Shown here piece after piece: positions 1 through 8,697 of a stretch of DNA of 64,000 nt. Each line of letters begins with the position of its first letter. Position 1 is the first letter of the stretch. The DNA lies in the NCBI RefSeq assembly GCF_004341625.1, contig NZ_SLZG01000010.1, positions 62,001-126,000 on the forward strand. Direction: 5' to 3'. Source of the stretch: Rhizobium sp. BK376. Lineage in GTDB: Bacteria; Pseudomonadota; Alphaproteobacteria; Rhizobiales; Rhizobiaceae. Made by a program: the position numbers and the translations under genes. The notes beneath the pieces are model-generated. The model did not search any database, was not told the origin of the DNA, and saw only the letters and a program-made list of their open reading frames with translations.

Positions 1-437
1 CGACGCCGATCGGACGGCACATCTTTGCGGTTGGCGGCAATGAACGTGCTGCCCGCATGTCGGGCATCCGCGTGGATCTGGTGAAGATCCTGGTCTACAT
101 GTTCTCCGGGCTTTGCGCGGCCATTGTCGGCATCGTCGTCTCTTCGGAACTGATGGCAGCGCATCCGGCAACCGGGGAAAGCTTCGAGCTCAACGCGATC
201 GCCGCAGCCGTTCTCGGCGGCACCTCCATGTCCGGCGGGCGCGGCACGATCGGCGGCACGATCATCGGCGCCTTTGTCATCGGCATTCTTTCGGACGGAC
301 TTGTCATGATGGGCGTCTCCTCCTTCTGGCAGATGGTCATCAAGGGGCTGGTCATCATCATCGCTGTCGTCGTCGACCAGGCACAACGCCGGCTGCAGCA
401 GCGCGTCACACTCATGCAGATGGCAAAGGCAGGCTAA
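1..437 (+). CDS. Sugar ABC transporter permease, RbsC/XylH type (5' end outside window)
   Basis: Only the last 144 residues are present; the reading frame enters at base 3 with no start codon. The fragment has hydrophobic segments and the loop GGTSMSGGRGTIGG, which is typical of BPD_transp_2 permeases for monosaccharides (RbsC, XylH, AraH families). It would form the inner-membrane channel of an ABC importer whose binding protein and ATPase should lie to the left of the window. It ends 3 bases before the dehydrogenase start, so the transporter and the catabolic genes form one operon. From that context the likely substrate is D-apiose or a related branched pentose. The family call is secure and the substrate is inferred. 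Confidence 0.85.
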   Translation, partial: TPIGRHIFAVGGNERAARMSGIRVDLVKILVYMFSGLCAAIVGIVVSSELMAAHPATGESFELNAIAAAVLGGTSMSGGRGTIGGTIIGAFVIGILSDGLVMMGVSSFWQMVIKGLVIIIAVVVDQAQRRLQQRVTLMQMAKAG

Positions 438-440
438 GAC

Positions 441-1475
441 ATGATGGAACTACGCGGCGCCCTGATCGGCTGTGGCTTCTTCGCCATCAACCAGATGCAT
501 GGATGGAACGACGTCAGTGGAGCCAAGATCGTGGCAATCTGCGACCGCGATCCGGAACGGCTGCGCATCGTCGGCGACCAGTTCGGCATCGAACGGCGTT
601 ATACCGATGCCGGCGCGCTTTTTGCCGATGGTGGTTTCGATTTCGTCGATATTGCGACAACGGTCGGCAGCCATCGCGCGCTGGTCGAAATGGCCGCTGC
701 CCATAAGGTTCCGGCCATTTGCCAGAAACCCTTTGCGAAGACGCTCAGCGACGCCAAGGCGATGGTGAAGGCGTGCCGCGATGCCGGCGTGCCGTTGATG
801 GTGCACGAGAATTTTCGCTGGCAGACGCCGATCCAGGCGGTGCGCGCGGTCCTCGACAGCGGTGTCATCGGGACGCCCTTCTGGGGCCGGCTGTCCTTCC
901 GGTCGGGCTATGACGTGTTCTCCGGCCAGCCCTATCTTGCCGAGGGCGAGCGCTTCATCATCGAGGATCTCGGCATCCACACGCTCGATATCGCCCGCTT
1001 CCTGCTCGGCGACGTCAAGTCGCTCACGGCAAGGACAAAGCGCGTCAACCCGCGCATTAGGGGCGAGGACGTCGCCACCATTCTTCTCGATCACGAGAGC
1101 GGCGTGACCTCCATCGTCGACGTCAGCTACGCGACCAAGCTTTCGACTGAGCCGTTTCCGGAGACGCTTGTCGAGATCGACGGCAGCGAAGGCACGATCC
1201 GGCTGTCACAAGGCTACCGGCTCGAGGTCACCAACGGCGTTGGCACGGAAATCAAGGACGTCTCGCCAAAACTTCTATCCTGGGCATCGCGCCCCTGGCA
1301 CAATATTCAAGAGAGCGTTTACGCCATCCAGCAGCATTGGACCGATAGATTGGCATCCCGCGAAGAGACCTCAACATCGGGCGCCGACAATCTGAAGACC
1401 TTTGCGCTGGTCGAGGCTGCCTATGAGAGCGCGGCGACCGGAAAGACGGTAGATCTTGGAGCTTTGTTGGGATGA
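441..1475 (+). CDS. apsD: Gfo/Idh/MocA-family oxidoreductase, probable D-apiose dehydrogenase
   Basis: A 344-residue cytoplasmic NAD(P)-dependent sugar dehydrogenase. The N-terminal Rossmann domain starts with LIGCGFFA (residues 8-15), and the catalytic lysine motif appears as CQKP (Lys96), a variant of the usual EKP. A helix with GIHTLDIARFLLGD supplies the family's conserved histidine. Length is normal. The gene sits 3 bases after the sugar permease and overlaps the next gene by 4 bases. The neighbouring lactonase, DUF1537 kinase and RuBisCO-like genes match the described D-apiose pathway, where this family oxidises D-apiose to apionolactone. The family is certain. The apiose assignment rests on context; an inositol or other sugar dehydrogenase is the alternative. 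Confidence 0.7.
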   Translation: MMELRGALIGCGFFAINQMHGWNDVSGAKIVAICDRDPERLRIVGDQFGIERRYTDAGALFADGGFDFVDIATTVGSHRALVEMAAAHKVPAICQKPFAKTLSDAKAMVKACRDAGVPLMVHENFRWQTPIQAVRAVLDSGVIGTPFWGRLSFRSGYDVFSGQPYLAEGERFIIEDLGIHTLDIARFLLGDVKSLTARTKRVNPRIRGEDVATILLDHESGVTSIVDVSYATKLSTEPFPETLVEIDGSEGTIRLSQGYRLEVTNGVGTEIKDVSPKLLSWASRPWHNIQESVYAIQQHWTDRLASREETSTSGADNLKTFALVEAAYESAATGKTVDLGALLG

Positions 1476-3409
1476 CCGAAGACGAGGTCCGACGCCAAAA
1501 TTTCAATCTCTACGGCACCGAGAAGATTGATGCACCGCCGGTTCGGCTGGTGGCTGGACCTCTCAGTGTGGATTTGACTGGCGGCAACCTGCGCAGTATC
1601 GCGTTCGAAGACGTTGAGGTCCTGCGAGGGATTGCCTTTCTCGTTCGCGATTGCGATTGGGGCACCTACGATCCGTTGATAAGCGATCTCGCGATCGATC
1701 GGCACGAGCACGGTTTCGACATCGGCTATACCGCGACCTGCGCCGGTCCCGGCAACTCCAGCCTCACCATCAAGGCAAAGATCCTGGGAGATAGGGCCGG
1801 ACGTCTTGTCTTTGAGGCGGAGGTTACCTCGCCGACCGGTTTCGAGACCAATCGCTGCGGCTTCTGCATCCTCCATCCCATTGTCGGGATCGCCGGTACG
1901 CCGGTTACCGTCGAACATGTCTCCGGCCGGATCGAGCATACGGAACTCCCCGATCTGATCGAGCCGTGGCAGCCTTTCAAGGACATGCGTGCCATCGCTC
2001 ATACCGTCATGCCGGATGTGACGGCGGAATGCCGGATGGAGGGCGACACCTTCGAAATGGAAGATCAGCGCAACTGGTCGGACGCCTCCTACAAAACCTA
2101 TGTGAGGCCCCTCGCCCTGCCCTGGCCCTATCAGATTGCCGCCGATGAGCCGGTCAGACAGCGCATCACGTTGACCGTCCACGACAGACGAAGCACAAAG
2201 CCGAAGGCAATTACGGGACAAGGCGGCACCTCGGTGTGGCTGTCTCGCGGCAGCGCGGGCGGCAACATGCCCAGCATTGCTCTGATCGTGACGCCGGAAG
2301 AAGCCAAAGCGACACTCCAGGCACATACGACGCTGTCAGAAATAGGCCCGCAGGAACTGCTCTTCCATTTCGATCCTCTCGCCGGACATGGCGCGGCAGC
2401 GTTTTCCGACTTTGCCGCGATTCTGGAACGGCATCTGGGCGTATCCACTCTCGAGATCGCGGTTCCCTGCAAAAGACCTCTCTACGAGGAGGTGAGCGAA
2501 ATTGCAGGCATGATGCAGAAGGCGGGCTTTCATCCTGATGCGATCGTCGTCTCGCCATCGGTCGATCGCCAGTCGACGCCGCCCGGAAGCATCTGGCCGG
2601 AATGCCCGCCACTGGAGGACGTTTACGCGGCGGCGCGGCGCGCCTTTCCGGGGACCCGGCTGGGTGGCGGCATGGTGAGCTATTTTACCGAACTCAACCG
2701 CAAGCGCGTGCCTGCTGAAACGCTCGATTTTATCACGCACTGTACCAATCCGATCGTTCACGCGGCCGACGATCTGAGCGTCATGCAGACGCTGGAGGCA
2801 TTGCCATTCATCACGCGCTCGGTGCGCGGCATCTATGGCGACCGCCCCTATCGCATCGGCCCCTCGACCATTGCGATGCGGCAAAATCCCTATGGGAGCC
2901 GCACCATGGACAATCCCGATGGCAATCGCATTCCGATGGCCAACGTCGATCCTCGCCATAACGGTCTTTTTGCCGCGGCCTTCGCGCTCGGCTATGCAGC
3001 GCGTGTCATCCCGGCCGAACTTGAACTCCTGACCCTGTCATCCCTGACGGGCTCCTTTGGCCTGATCGCCGGGGTTGGCGAACCTGTCATGCCGAGCGGC
3101 CGGCGACCACTCTTCCACGTCGTCCAGAATCTGGCGAAAGTGGCCGGTGCTAAATGGACGGAATGCGTCTCCTCCGATCCGGCTAAAGTTCAGGCAATCG
3201 CCATAGGCGGCCAGAATGACGTCGGCCGGCTCTGGTTGGCCAATCTCACGGCGGAGAGGCAGCAGGTTGATGTCTCGGAAATGAACCCGCAATTCGCGAC
3301 CATCACCCTGCATAGTAGTCGCGACATGGAGGGAGAGCGGCTCGATTGTGCCGGTGGACGCGTCGATCTGCCGCCCTTCGCGGTCGCATTCGTCGAAGCA
3401 GCCGGTTGA
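1472..3409 (+). CDS. apnL: Probable D-apionate lactonase (ApnL-like)
   Basis: A 645-residue cytoplasmic protein with no signal peptide or membrane segment. It begins with ATGA overlapping the stop of the dehydrogenase, so the two are translationally coupled. I recognise no common domain motif, but size, position directly after a Gfo/Idh/MocA dehydrogenase, and co-occurrence with a DUF1537 kinase and a RuBisCO-like protein match the D-apionate lactonases described in D-apiose pathways, which open apionolactone to D-apionate. The first 280 residues look beta-rich and the middle (about 300-560) looks like an alpha/beta barrel, with conserved-looking stretches near WPECPP and NPYGSRTMDNPDG. Function is inferred from context and general resemblance. 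Confidence 0.68.
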   Translation: MTEDEVRRQNFNLYGTEKIDAPPVRLVAGPLSVDLTGGNLRSIAFEDVEVLRGIAFLVRDCDWGTYDPLISDLAIDRHEHGFDIGYTATCAGPGNSSLTIKAKILGDRAGRLVFEAEVTSPTGFETNRCGFCILHPIVGIAGTPVTVEHVSGRIEHTELPDLIEPWQPFKDMRAIAHTVMPDVTAECRMEGDTFEMEDQRNWSDASYKTYVRPLALPWPYQIAADEPVRQRITLTVHDRRSTKPKAITGQGGTSVWLSRGSAGGNMPSIALIVTPEEAKATLQAHTTLSEIGPQELLFHFDPLAGHGAAAFSDFAAILERHLGVSTLEIAVPCKRPLYEEVSEIAGMMQKAGFHPDAIVVSPSVDRQSTPPGSIWPECPPLEDVYAAARRAFPGTRLGGGMVSYFTELNRKRVPAETLDFITHCTNPIVHAADDLSVMQTLEALPFITRSVRGIYGDRPYRIGPSTIAMRQNPYGSRTMDNPDGNRIPMANVDPRHNGLFAAAFALGYAARVIPAELELLTLSSLTGSFGLIAGVGEPVMPSGRRPLFHVVQNLAKVAGAKWTECVSSDPAKVQAIAIGGQNDVGRLWLANLTAERQQVDVSEMNPQFATITLHSSRDMEGERLDCAGGRVDLPPFAVAFVEAAG

Positions 3410-3463
3410 CCTTTTTCCAGTGCGTGACAAATGTAGGCTCGCGCAATGACTGGGAGAATTATC

Positions 3464-4471
3464 TTGAAAACCAAGAAGATTATCAACGAAGGCGGTGCAG
3501 CCGTCGACGAAATGCTCGAAGGCATTTTGGCCGCGCACCCCGATCATATCTACACGGTGGCAGGGTCCCCGCGCGCGATCGTTGCAAAGCATGGCCCTCG
3601 TCAGGGCAAGGTCGGACTGGTCATTGGCGGCGGATCCGGCCACGAACCCACATTCCTCGGTTTCGTGGGCAAGGGTTTGGCGGATGCTGCTGCCGTCGGA
3701 AACGTGTTTGCGTCCCCGCCGCCTGATCCGATCATCGAATGCGCCAAGGCTGTGAACGGTGGCGCAGGCGTTCTTTTCATGTACGGCAACTATGCCGGCG
3801 ATGTCATGAATTTCGATATGGCGGCCGAGATGCTTGCCATGGATGACATCGAGGTTCGAACCGTCCTGACGACAGATGACGTTGCCTCTGCACCGCGCGA
3901 TCAGCGCGAGAGCCGGCGTGGCGTGGCGGGCAATGTGTTCATCTTCAAAGCCGCCGGTGCCGCCTGCGACCGCATGCTCTCCTTCGACGAGGTCGAGCGC
4001 GTTGCGAGAAAGGCCAATGATCGCGTCTTCTCGATGGGCGTCGCGCTTTCTCCCTGCTCACTGCCGCAGACCCGGAAGCCGAATTTCTCGATCGGCGAAG
4101 ACGAGATGGAGATCGGCATGGGCATCCATGGCGAACCCGGTATTGCGCGCGGCCCTTTGAAATCGGCCGATGCCATCACCGATGAGCTGATGGACAAGAT
4201 TCTCGATGAGATGCAAGCGCAGAGGGGGGACCGCGTCGCGGTGCTCGTCAACTCCCTCGGCTCAACGCCGATGATGGAACTCTACATCATGATGCGGCGT
4301 ATCAAGCAGCGCCTGGATGCAGAAGGGCTCGCTATCCATTCCAGCCTGGTCGGGAACTATTGCACCTCGCTGGAGATGGCCGGCGCCTCCATCACTCTGA
4401 TGCATCTTGATGATGAATTGCAGGCCTTGATCGACCATCCCTGTGATTGTGCCATGTTTCGTGTCGCATGA
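3464..4471 (+). CDS. dhaK: Dihydroxyacetone/tetrulose kinase subunit DhaK-like
   Basis: The substrate-binding subunit of a DhaK/DhaL kinase. It carries the glycine-rich motif GGGSGHEPTF, the loop GNYAGDVMNFDMA and the histidine of GMGIHGEPGI, which corresponds to E. coli DhaK His218 that covalently holds the ketose. I chose the TTG at 3464 because GGGAG lies 7 bases upstream and the resulting N-terminus (MKTKKIINEGG) fits the family; an in-frame ATG at 3446 has no good ribosome site. The gene is followed at once by dhaL. In D-apiose catabolism, kinases of this family phosphorylate L-erythrulose formed by decarboxylation of 3-oxo-isoapionate, so an erythrulose kinase is the best inference. Dihydroxyacetone is the alternative. 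Confidence 0.82.
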   Translation: MKTKKIINEGGAAVDEMLEGILAAHPDHIYTVAGSPRAIVAKHGPRQGKVGLVIGGGSGHEPTFLGFVGKGLADAAAVGNVFASPPPDPIIECAKAVNGGAGVLFMYGNYAGDVMNFDMAAEMLAMDDIEVRTVLTTDDVASAPRDQRESRRGVAGNVFIFKAAGAACDRMLSFDEVERVARKANDRVFSMGVALSPCSLPQTRKPNFSIGEDEMEIGMGIHGEPGIARGPLKSADAITDELMDKILDEMQAQRGDRVAVLVNSLGSTPMMELYIMMRRIKQRLDAEGLAIHSSLVGNYCTSLEMAGASITLMHLDDELQALIDHPCDCAMFRVA

Positions 4472-4479
4472 GGTCTTCC

Positions 4480-5127
4480 ATGAGCGAAGTAACAGCGCAG
4501 AGATTGGCCGATCTGTTTGCAGCCATCGCGCAGACCATGGAGCGCGAGAAGGAGCGTCTCTGCGAACTCGACGGCGTCATCGGTGACGCGGATCACGGTA
4601 TTGCCATGGAGCTCGGCTGTTCCGCAGCGGCCAGGGCAGTCGAACAGCCCGATATCGCGTCGAGCGATCCGACGACGGTCTTCAACACCGCGGCCAAATC
4701 CTTCCTGAATGCCGTCGGCGCGTCATCCGGGCCGCTCTATGCCACAGCCTTCATGCGGGCCGGCGCGGCTGTCAAAGGCAAGACGGTCTTGAGCGATGGT
4801 GACATGGCGGACGCCTTCGCTGCCATGGCCAAGGGTATTCAGGATCGGGGCAAGGCGGAACCCGGCGAGAAAACCATGGTGGACGCCTGGGCGCCCGCAG
4901 CAAAAGCCTGGTCGCAAGAGCACGCTGCGGGTGCGCCGCTGGCCGTATGCCTCTCCGCCGCAACAGAAGCAGCAAGGGCTGGTGCGGAGTCGACCAAAGC
5001 AATGGTCGCCTCAAAGGGGCGCTCGGCGCGGCTCGGCGACAGGTCGCTCGGACATATGGACCCTGGTGCTGCTTCGGCGGTCTGCATCATTGAAACGATG
5101 GCGAAGGTGTTGGGAAACGGCGGTTAA
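4480..5127 (+). CDS. dhaL: Dihydroxyacetone/tetrulose kinase ADP-binding subunit DhaL-like
   Basis: A 215-residue nucleotide-binding subunit that partners the preceding DhaK-like protein. The motif DGVIGDADHGIAME (from residue 31) supplies Asp31, Asp36 and Asp38, the Mg-ADP ligands of DhaL. The start is ATG 4480, preceded by GAGG, 8 bases after dhaK stops; an in-frame ATG at 4447 inside dhaK has no support. No DhaM or PTS phosphocarrier is visible here, so whether the pair uses ATP directly or a PTS phosphodonor cannot be read from the window. It is the last + strand gene of the sugar operon and faces the DUF1537 kinase across a 64-base gap. Confidence 0.85.
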   Translation: MSEVTAQRLADLFAAIAQTMEREKERLCELDGVIGDADHGIAMELGCSAAARAVEQPDIASSDPTTVFNTAAKSFLNAVGASSGPLYATAFMRAGAAVKGKTVLSDGDMADAFAAMAKGIQDRGKAEPGEKTMVDAWAPAAKAWSQEHAAGAPLAVCLSAATEAARAGAESTKAMVASKGRSARLGDRSLGHMDPGAASAVCIIETMAKVLGNGG

Positions 5128-5191
5128 TCGCAAGCCCGGGATAGGTTCATTCCCGACACATAATCCATTTAAATCAACATGTTGTTGACGT

Positions 5192-6538
5192 TTATTCAGC
5201 CCTGCCGTCACGAATCTGGGCGAAATAGCCATCCTTGCCGACCTGGCCGCCCTTCAATGCAATCTGCAGCCCGTTGGTCGCGGCATGATTACCATGCGCG
5301 GTGCAGAGCGGTGAGCCCGGTGTCTGCGGCAATGGTAAAAGCGTCGTCAGAGCCTGGATATGAAGCTCCTTCAGCGCGTGGCTCGACGTGTCACCGCCGG
5401 CAATGACGGCGCGTTTCAGCCCCTCTGCTTCGACCAGCCGACGCAACATCGTCCCGAGGAGGCTTCCCAGCCGATGGCGGGCACCGGCGATTTTGTCGAT
5501 GCTGCTGCCGAGGTCGGCCGAAGGACCGAGCGCCGTATAGAGAATGGTGCTCCGCCCCTCTTTCAGACTGCGCAATCCGGCGGCGACGGCCTGCTCGATC
5601 GCCTCATTGCCATCCTCGCCCAGCAGGGCCAGCGGATCGACGGCAATGCCGTCAAAGCCATTTTCCGTCGCATGCCGAATTTGTCGCTCCGTCGTTGGCG
5701 ACACGCTGCCGGAAACAACTGCGAGACGATCCACCTTGCCGGGCGATAAAAATTCCGTTGGACCATTCATCAGGCCTTCGGACCGCCAGGCGTTCAGCAG
5801 CGCATATTCAACCCCAGACGATCCGGCGACAAACGAGCCGCCTGCCCGGCGCGACCGCCAGACATGGTGCCCTGCCCGCTCCTGCGATTGAGCGCTGTCG
5901 ACATCGAAGAGAACAATGCCCTGTCCGGCAAGCAACGCGTCAATACGCTCGCCGGACTCTCCCTCCGCAAGCATTGCCAGATCGGCAACCCCTGTCGGAA
6001 GCGATGTCTGCGCGGCCAGATGCAGCGAAAGATCCGATTCCTTCATCGGTGTAACCGGATGGCGGCTCATGACGGGGTGGCGATCGATGCGATAGACCTG
6101 GCCCTGGTAGGCCGCGAACAGGTGGCCGAAGGCGGTGTAGCGCTTCAGCTGTGGTGCTCCGACGATCAGGGGCACGATCTTTTGACCGAACACCACGCTG
6201 CCGATCTCGGTCGCCTTGCCGATATTGCCGATCCCAGGGCTCGAGTCGAAGGTCGAGCAGACCTTGTAATGGCAGAGAGCGGCATCAAGCGTTTTAAGCC
6301 AAGTAAAGACGGGCGTCAGATGCTCTTCCATCCACACAGGCGTCTCGCTGCGGCTGGTGCCGGCAATACCGATTGCCCTGCAATCGGAGAACCGCGCCAA
6401 CAGTGCATCATCCGGAATATCCATGAAGAGCACTGTCGGCACGCCATTTGCGGCCAGGGCCTCCATCACATCCGTCGAACCGGTGAAATCATCGCCATAG
6501 TAGCTGAGCAGGAGATTGCGAGAGGCCATGGTCGTCAT
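5192..6538 (-). CDS. oiaK: DUF1537 four-carbon acid sugar kinase family, probable 3-oxo-isoapionate kinase
   Basis: A 448-residue cytoplasmic kinase. The N-terminal substrate domain opens with YYGDDFTGSTDV and the C-terminal nucleotide domain has IAGGDTSSHALKEL, both hallmarks of the DUF1537 (OtnK/DtnK) family. Its ATG overlaps the stop of the RuBisCO-like gene (ATGA), so the two are made together; a second ATG nine bases in is also possible. This kinase plus RuBisCO-like pair is the described OiaK plus OiaX/OiaT arrangement, in which OiaK phosphorylates 3-oxo-isoapionate at carbon 4 to supply the RuBisCO-like enzyme. The family is certain; the substrate is inferred from the pairing and the nearby lactonase. 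Confidence 0.75.
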   Translation of the reverse strand: MTTMASRNLLLSYYGDDFTGSTDVMEALAANGVPTVLFMDIPDDALLARFSDCRAIGIAGTSRSETPVWMEEHLTPVFTWLKTLDAALCHYKVCSTFDSSPGIGNIGKATEIGSVVFGQKIVPLIVGAPQLKRYTAFGHLFAAYQGQVYRIDRHPVMSRHPVTPMKESDLSLHLAAQTSLPTGVADLAMLAEGESGERIDALLAGQGIVLFDVDSAQSQERAGHHVWRSRRAGGSFVAGSSGVEYALLNAWRSEGLMNGPTEFLSPGKVDRLAVVSGSVSPTTERQIRHATENGFDGIAVDPLALLGEDGNEAIEQAVAAGLRSLKEGRSTILYTALGPSADLGSSIDKIAGARHRLGSLLGTMLRRLVEAEGLKRAVIAGGDTSSHALKELHIQALTTLLPLPQTPGSPLCTAHGNHAATNGLQIALKGGQVGKDGYFAQIRDGRAE

Positions 6539-7788
6539 GCGTCCTTGCCGTCACCGAACTTGGCGATAGAGGCGGCAAGCTCCGGGTGATCCTTGGCGTA
6601 AATATCGAGCGGAATATCCCGAACAGCTGCCTCCCAAGCCTGCTGCACCGCATGAACACCAGCAGCCGGACCGCCGGGATGGCTGACGATGCCGCCACCG
6701 CAGAGATAGAGGAGATCCGTCGTGCGGCCTGTGCGCTGATAAGTTTCCGGCGCCTGGCCGCCCCACTGGCCGGAGCCGGCAACCGGCAGCGGGCAATCGG
6801 ATGGCTCAAAGAGCGGCGTGCTGACCGCCCTAAAGGATTCGACGAAACTCTCGTCCGGCTCCCAATATTTGACGCGAATGCCATTGATCTGGAACTGGTC
6901 GACGCCGATCAGCCGCCAGAACTGCTGCCAGACCTTGAAATCCATGCCGATGCCGGGATGCCGTGTCAGCACGTCCCAGCCGTTGCGATGCGCATGCAGA
7001 ACCAAACCTGAGCGCTTGCGCAGGAACGTCACCCCGCCCATGCCGATCGAGTTGATGTTGACGACCGCGCAATTGCCTCCAGCTTTCAGAACCAGATCGT
7101 GGTTGCGCATCATCTCATCGGGGTCGGCATGCGAAATGCCGAACGCATACATCACTTTCTTGCCGGTCTTCTGCTCGTGATCGAGAATCAGCGGCATGAT
7201 CGCCTCGACCCTCTCTTTGAGCGGAGAATAGGCGGGGCTCATCAGCTTCTCGTCGTCCTTGATGAAGTCGACGCCGGAGGCCACCAATTCACCGACCAGT
7301 TCTGCCGTCTCATGGGGCCTCAGCCCAAGTGCCGGCTTCACGATCGTCCCGATGATCGGCCGATCCTGGACGCCGGTCAGCCGCCGGCTCCCGGAAATGC
7401 CGAATTGGGGACCGGGGTGCGCGGCGCCAAAGGCGTCCGGCAATTTCATGTTGATAATTCGGACGCCCGTCATGCCCTTGATGGAATAGACGCCGCCAAT
7501 CGCAATCGTCATCAGCGCCGATAGATCAGTCCCGATCGCGTCGAGCGGGAAGGCGATGTCGGCGTCGGCGCGGTGCACAACGGCAGCCGACGTCTCAGGC
7601 CAGCTTGGGGCAGGTGCATCCTGTAGCGGCCGTATCGCGGTGACCCGCGCGGCGACACGGGCCTTCAACTCCTCCGTCTCGCCGGGCACTGCAACGAAGG
7701 TTCCTGTCGACTGATCGCTGGCAATCTTTGCCGCCATCGCCTCCACGCTTCCCGGCGTTTCTATGCGATATGTCAGCGTGATCATCAT
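6535..7788 (-). CDS. oiaX: RuBisCO-like protein, probable 3-oxo-isoapionate-4-phosphate decarboxylase or transcarboxylase/hydrolase
   Basis: A 417-residue homologue of the RuBisCO large subunit. The barrel domain keeps TIVKPALGL (Lys151, equivalent to RuBisCO Lys175), GVDFIKDDE (Lys177, the carbamylated lysine, with Asp179 and Glu180 as metal ligands), HAHR (267-268), a likely loop-6 lysine near 307, and a glycine phosphate loop LCGGGIVSHPGGP. The second Lys of the KPK motif is Ala152-Leu153 here, and the H327 region reads GVDQFQING, so it is not a CO2-fixing enzyme. GGAG precedes the first ATG. Coupled to the DUF1537 kinase, it fits the enzymes that act on 3-oxo-isoapionate 4-phosphate; decarboxylation (OiaX) and transcarboxylation/hydrolysis (OiaT) cannot be told apart by eye. 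Confidence 0.8.
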   Translation of the reverse strand: MMITLTYRIETPGSVEAMAAKIASDQSTGTFVAVPGETEELKARVAARVTAIRPLQDAPAPSWPETSAAVVHRADADIAFPLDAIGTDLSALMTIAIGGVYSIKGMTGVRIINMKLPDAFGAAHPGPQFGISGSRRLTGVQDRPIIGTIVKPALGLRPHETAELVGELVASGVDFIKDDEKLMSPAYSPLKERVEAIMPLILDHEQKTGKKVMYAFGISHADPDEMMRNHDLVLKAGGNCAVVNINSIGMGGVTFLRKRSGLVLHAHRNGWDVLTRHPGIGMDFKVWQQFWRLIGVDQFQINGIRVKYWEPDESFVESFRAVSTPLFEPSDCPLPVAGSGQWGGQAPETYQRTGRTTDLLYLCGGGIVSHPGGPAAGVHAVQQAWEAAVRDIPLDIYAKDHPELAASIAKFGDGKDA

Positions 7789-7835
7789 TGGAAATTTCTC
7801 CCCGAGCCATCAATCGAGATGGCACTCATCGAGCA

Positions 7836-7858
7836 ACTGGTATAATGAGTATTCCATA
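7836..7858. promoter_or_regulatory. Candidate operator between the RuBisCO-like operon and its GntR regulator
   Basis: The 195-base divergent gap contains the imperfect inverted repeat GGTATA-N5-TATTCC at 7839-7855, with five of six positions symmetric. It is upstream of both genes. GGTATA half-sites are known for NanR-type members of the FadR/GntR family, which the neighbouring regulator resembles. The assignment as its binding site is inference. Confidence 0.35.
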
Positions 7859-7983
7859 TTCTGCAACAGAAACCTTGCGACTTGCACCACCAACACGAAG
7901 TTTTGCTGGAAAGCCCCGAACCACGACTTTCACAGCCGGGATGGAAAGGTGCATAAGGGAGCGGAGACCGTGAGCGGGGACAA

Positions 7984-8697
7984 ATGAGTCAGCAAACAGA
8001 ACAGATCGTCCGTCGAAAGCTGTCCGACGAGGTCTTCGCGCGCCTGAAGCGCATGATCACGTCAGGCGAGTTGGAGCCCGGCGACGAGATGCCGTCCGAG
8101 CGCGAACTTATGGAACGCTTCGGCGTCGGACGACCGGCCATCCGCGAGGCAATGCAGGCTTTGGCGAATATGGGGCTCGTGGTGATCTCGCATGGCGAGC
8201 GCGCCAAGGTTCTGGAGGTCACGGCCCGCTCCATACTCCAGCAGGTCGATCAGACCGCCAAGATTATGCTGTCGAAGTCCTCGGACTCGCTCGAGCATCT
8301 GAAGAGCGCCCGTATTTTCTTCGAACGCGGCATGGCACGCGAAGCGGCAGGCCGGGCAACCGACGGCGATATTGCCGATCTGCAAGCGATCCTCGAGGAG
8401 CAGCGCGATTCACTGGGCAAGGCCGAGGAATTCATTTCGGCCGATATGCGCTTTCACATGCGCATAGCCCAGATCTCCGGCAACCCGATCTTCGTCGCGG
8501 TCAGCGAGGCGATGCTTGCCTGGCTGAAGGAATACCATACCGATATGCTGATCTGGACCGGCAAGGAGAAATTCACGCTCGCCGAGCATGAGGAAATTAT
8601 CCATTGCCTCGCCGATCATGATGCCGATGCCGCGGAGCAGGCCGTCTTGAAACATCTGGAGCGATCACGGGCTCTTTATACCAACAGGGCTTCTTGA
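7984..8697 (+). CDS. GntR-family (FadR subfamily) transcriptional regulator
   Basis: A 237-residue regulator divergent from the RuBisCO-like/kinase operon. Residues about 12-75 form the winged helix (LSDEVFARLKRMITSGEL through MPSERELMERFGVGRPAIREAMQAL). Residues 90-235 form the all-helical FCD ligand domain, with the metal-type pattern spread over DMRFHMRIAQISGNP and EHEEIIHCL. It resembles NanR-like members. Its position suggests control of the apionate genes in response to a pathway acid, probably with autoregulation; an inverted repeat in the shared upstream gap is a candidate site. The ligand is unknown. Confidence 0.85.
   Translation: MSQQTEQIVRRKLSDEVFARLKRMITSGELEPGDEMPSERELMERFGVGRPAIREAMQALANMGLVVISHGERAKVLEVTARSILQQVDQTAKIMLSKSSDSLEHLKSARIFFERGMAREAAGRATDGDIADLQAILEEQRDSLGKAEEFISADMRFHMRIAQISGNPIFVAVSEAMLAWLKEYHTDMLIWTGKEKFTLAEHEEIIHCLADHDADAAEQAVLKHLERSRALYTNRAS

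Noticed and set aside
5137..5155. Possible terminator CGGGA/TCCCG between dhaL and oiaK
   Set aside because: Only 5 bp of stem with a 9-base loop and no T run on either strand; too weak to call.
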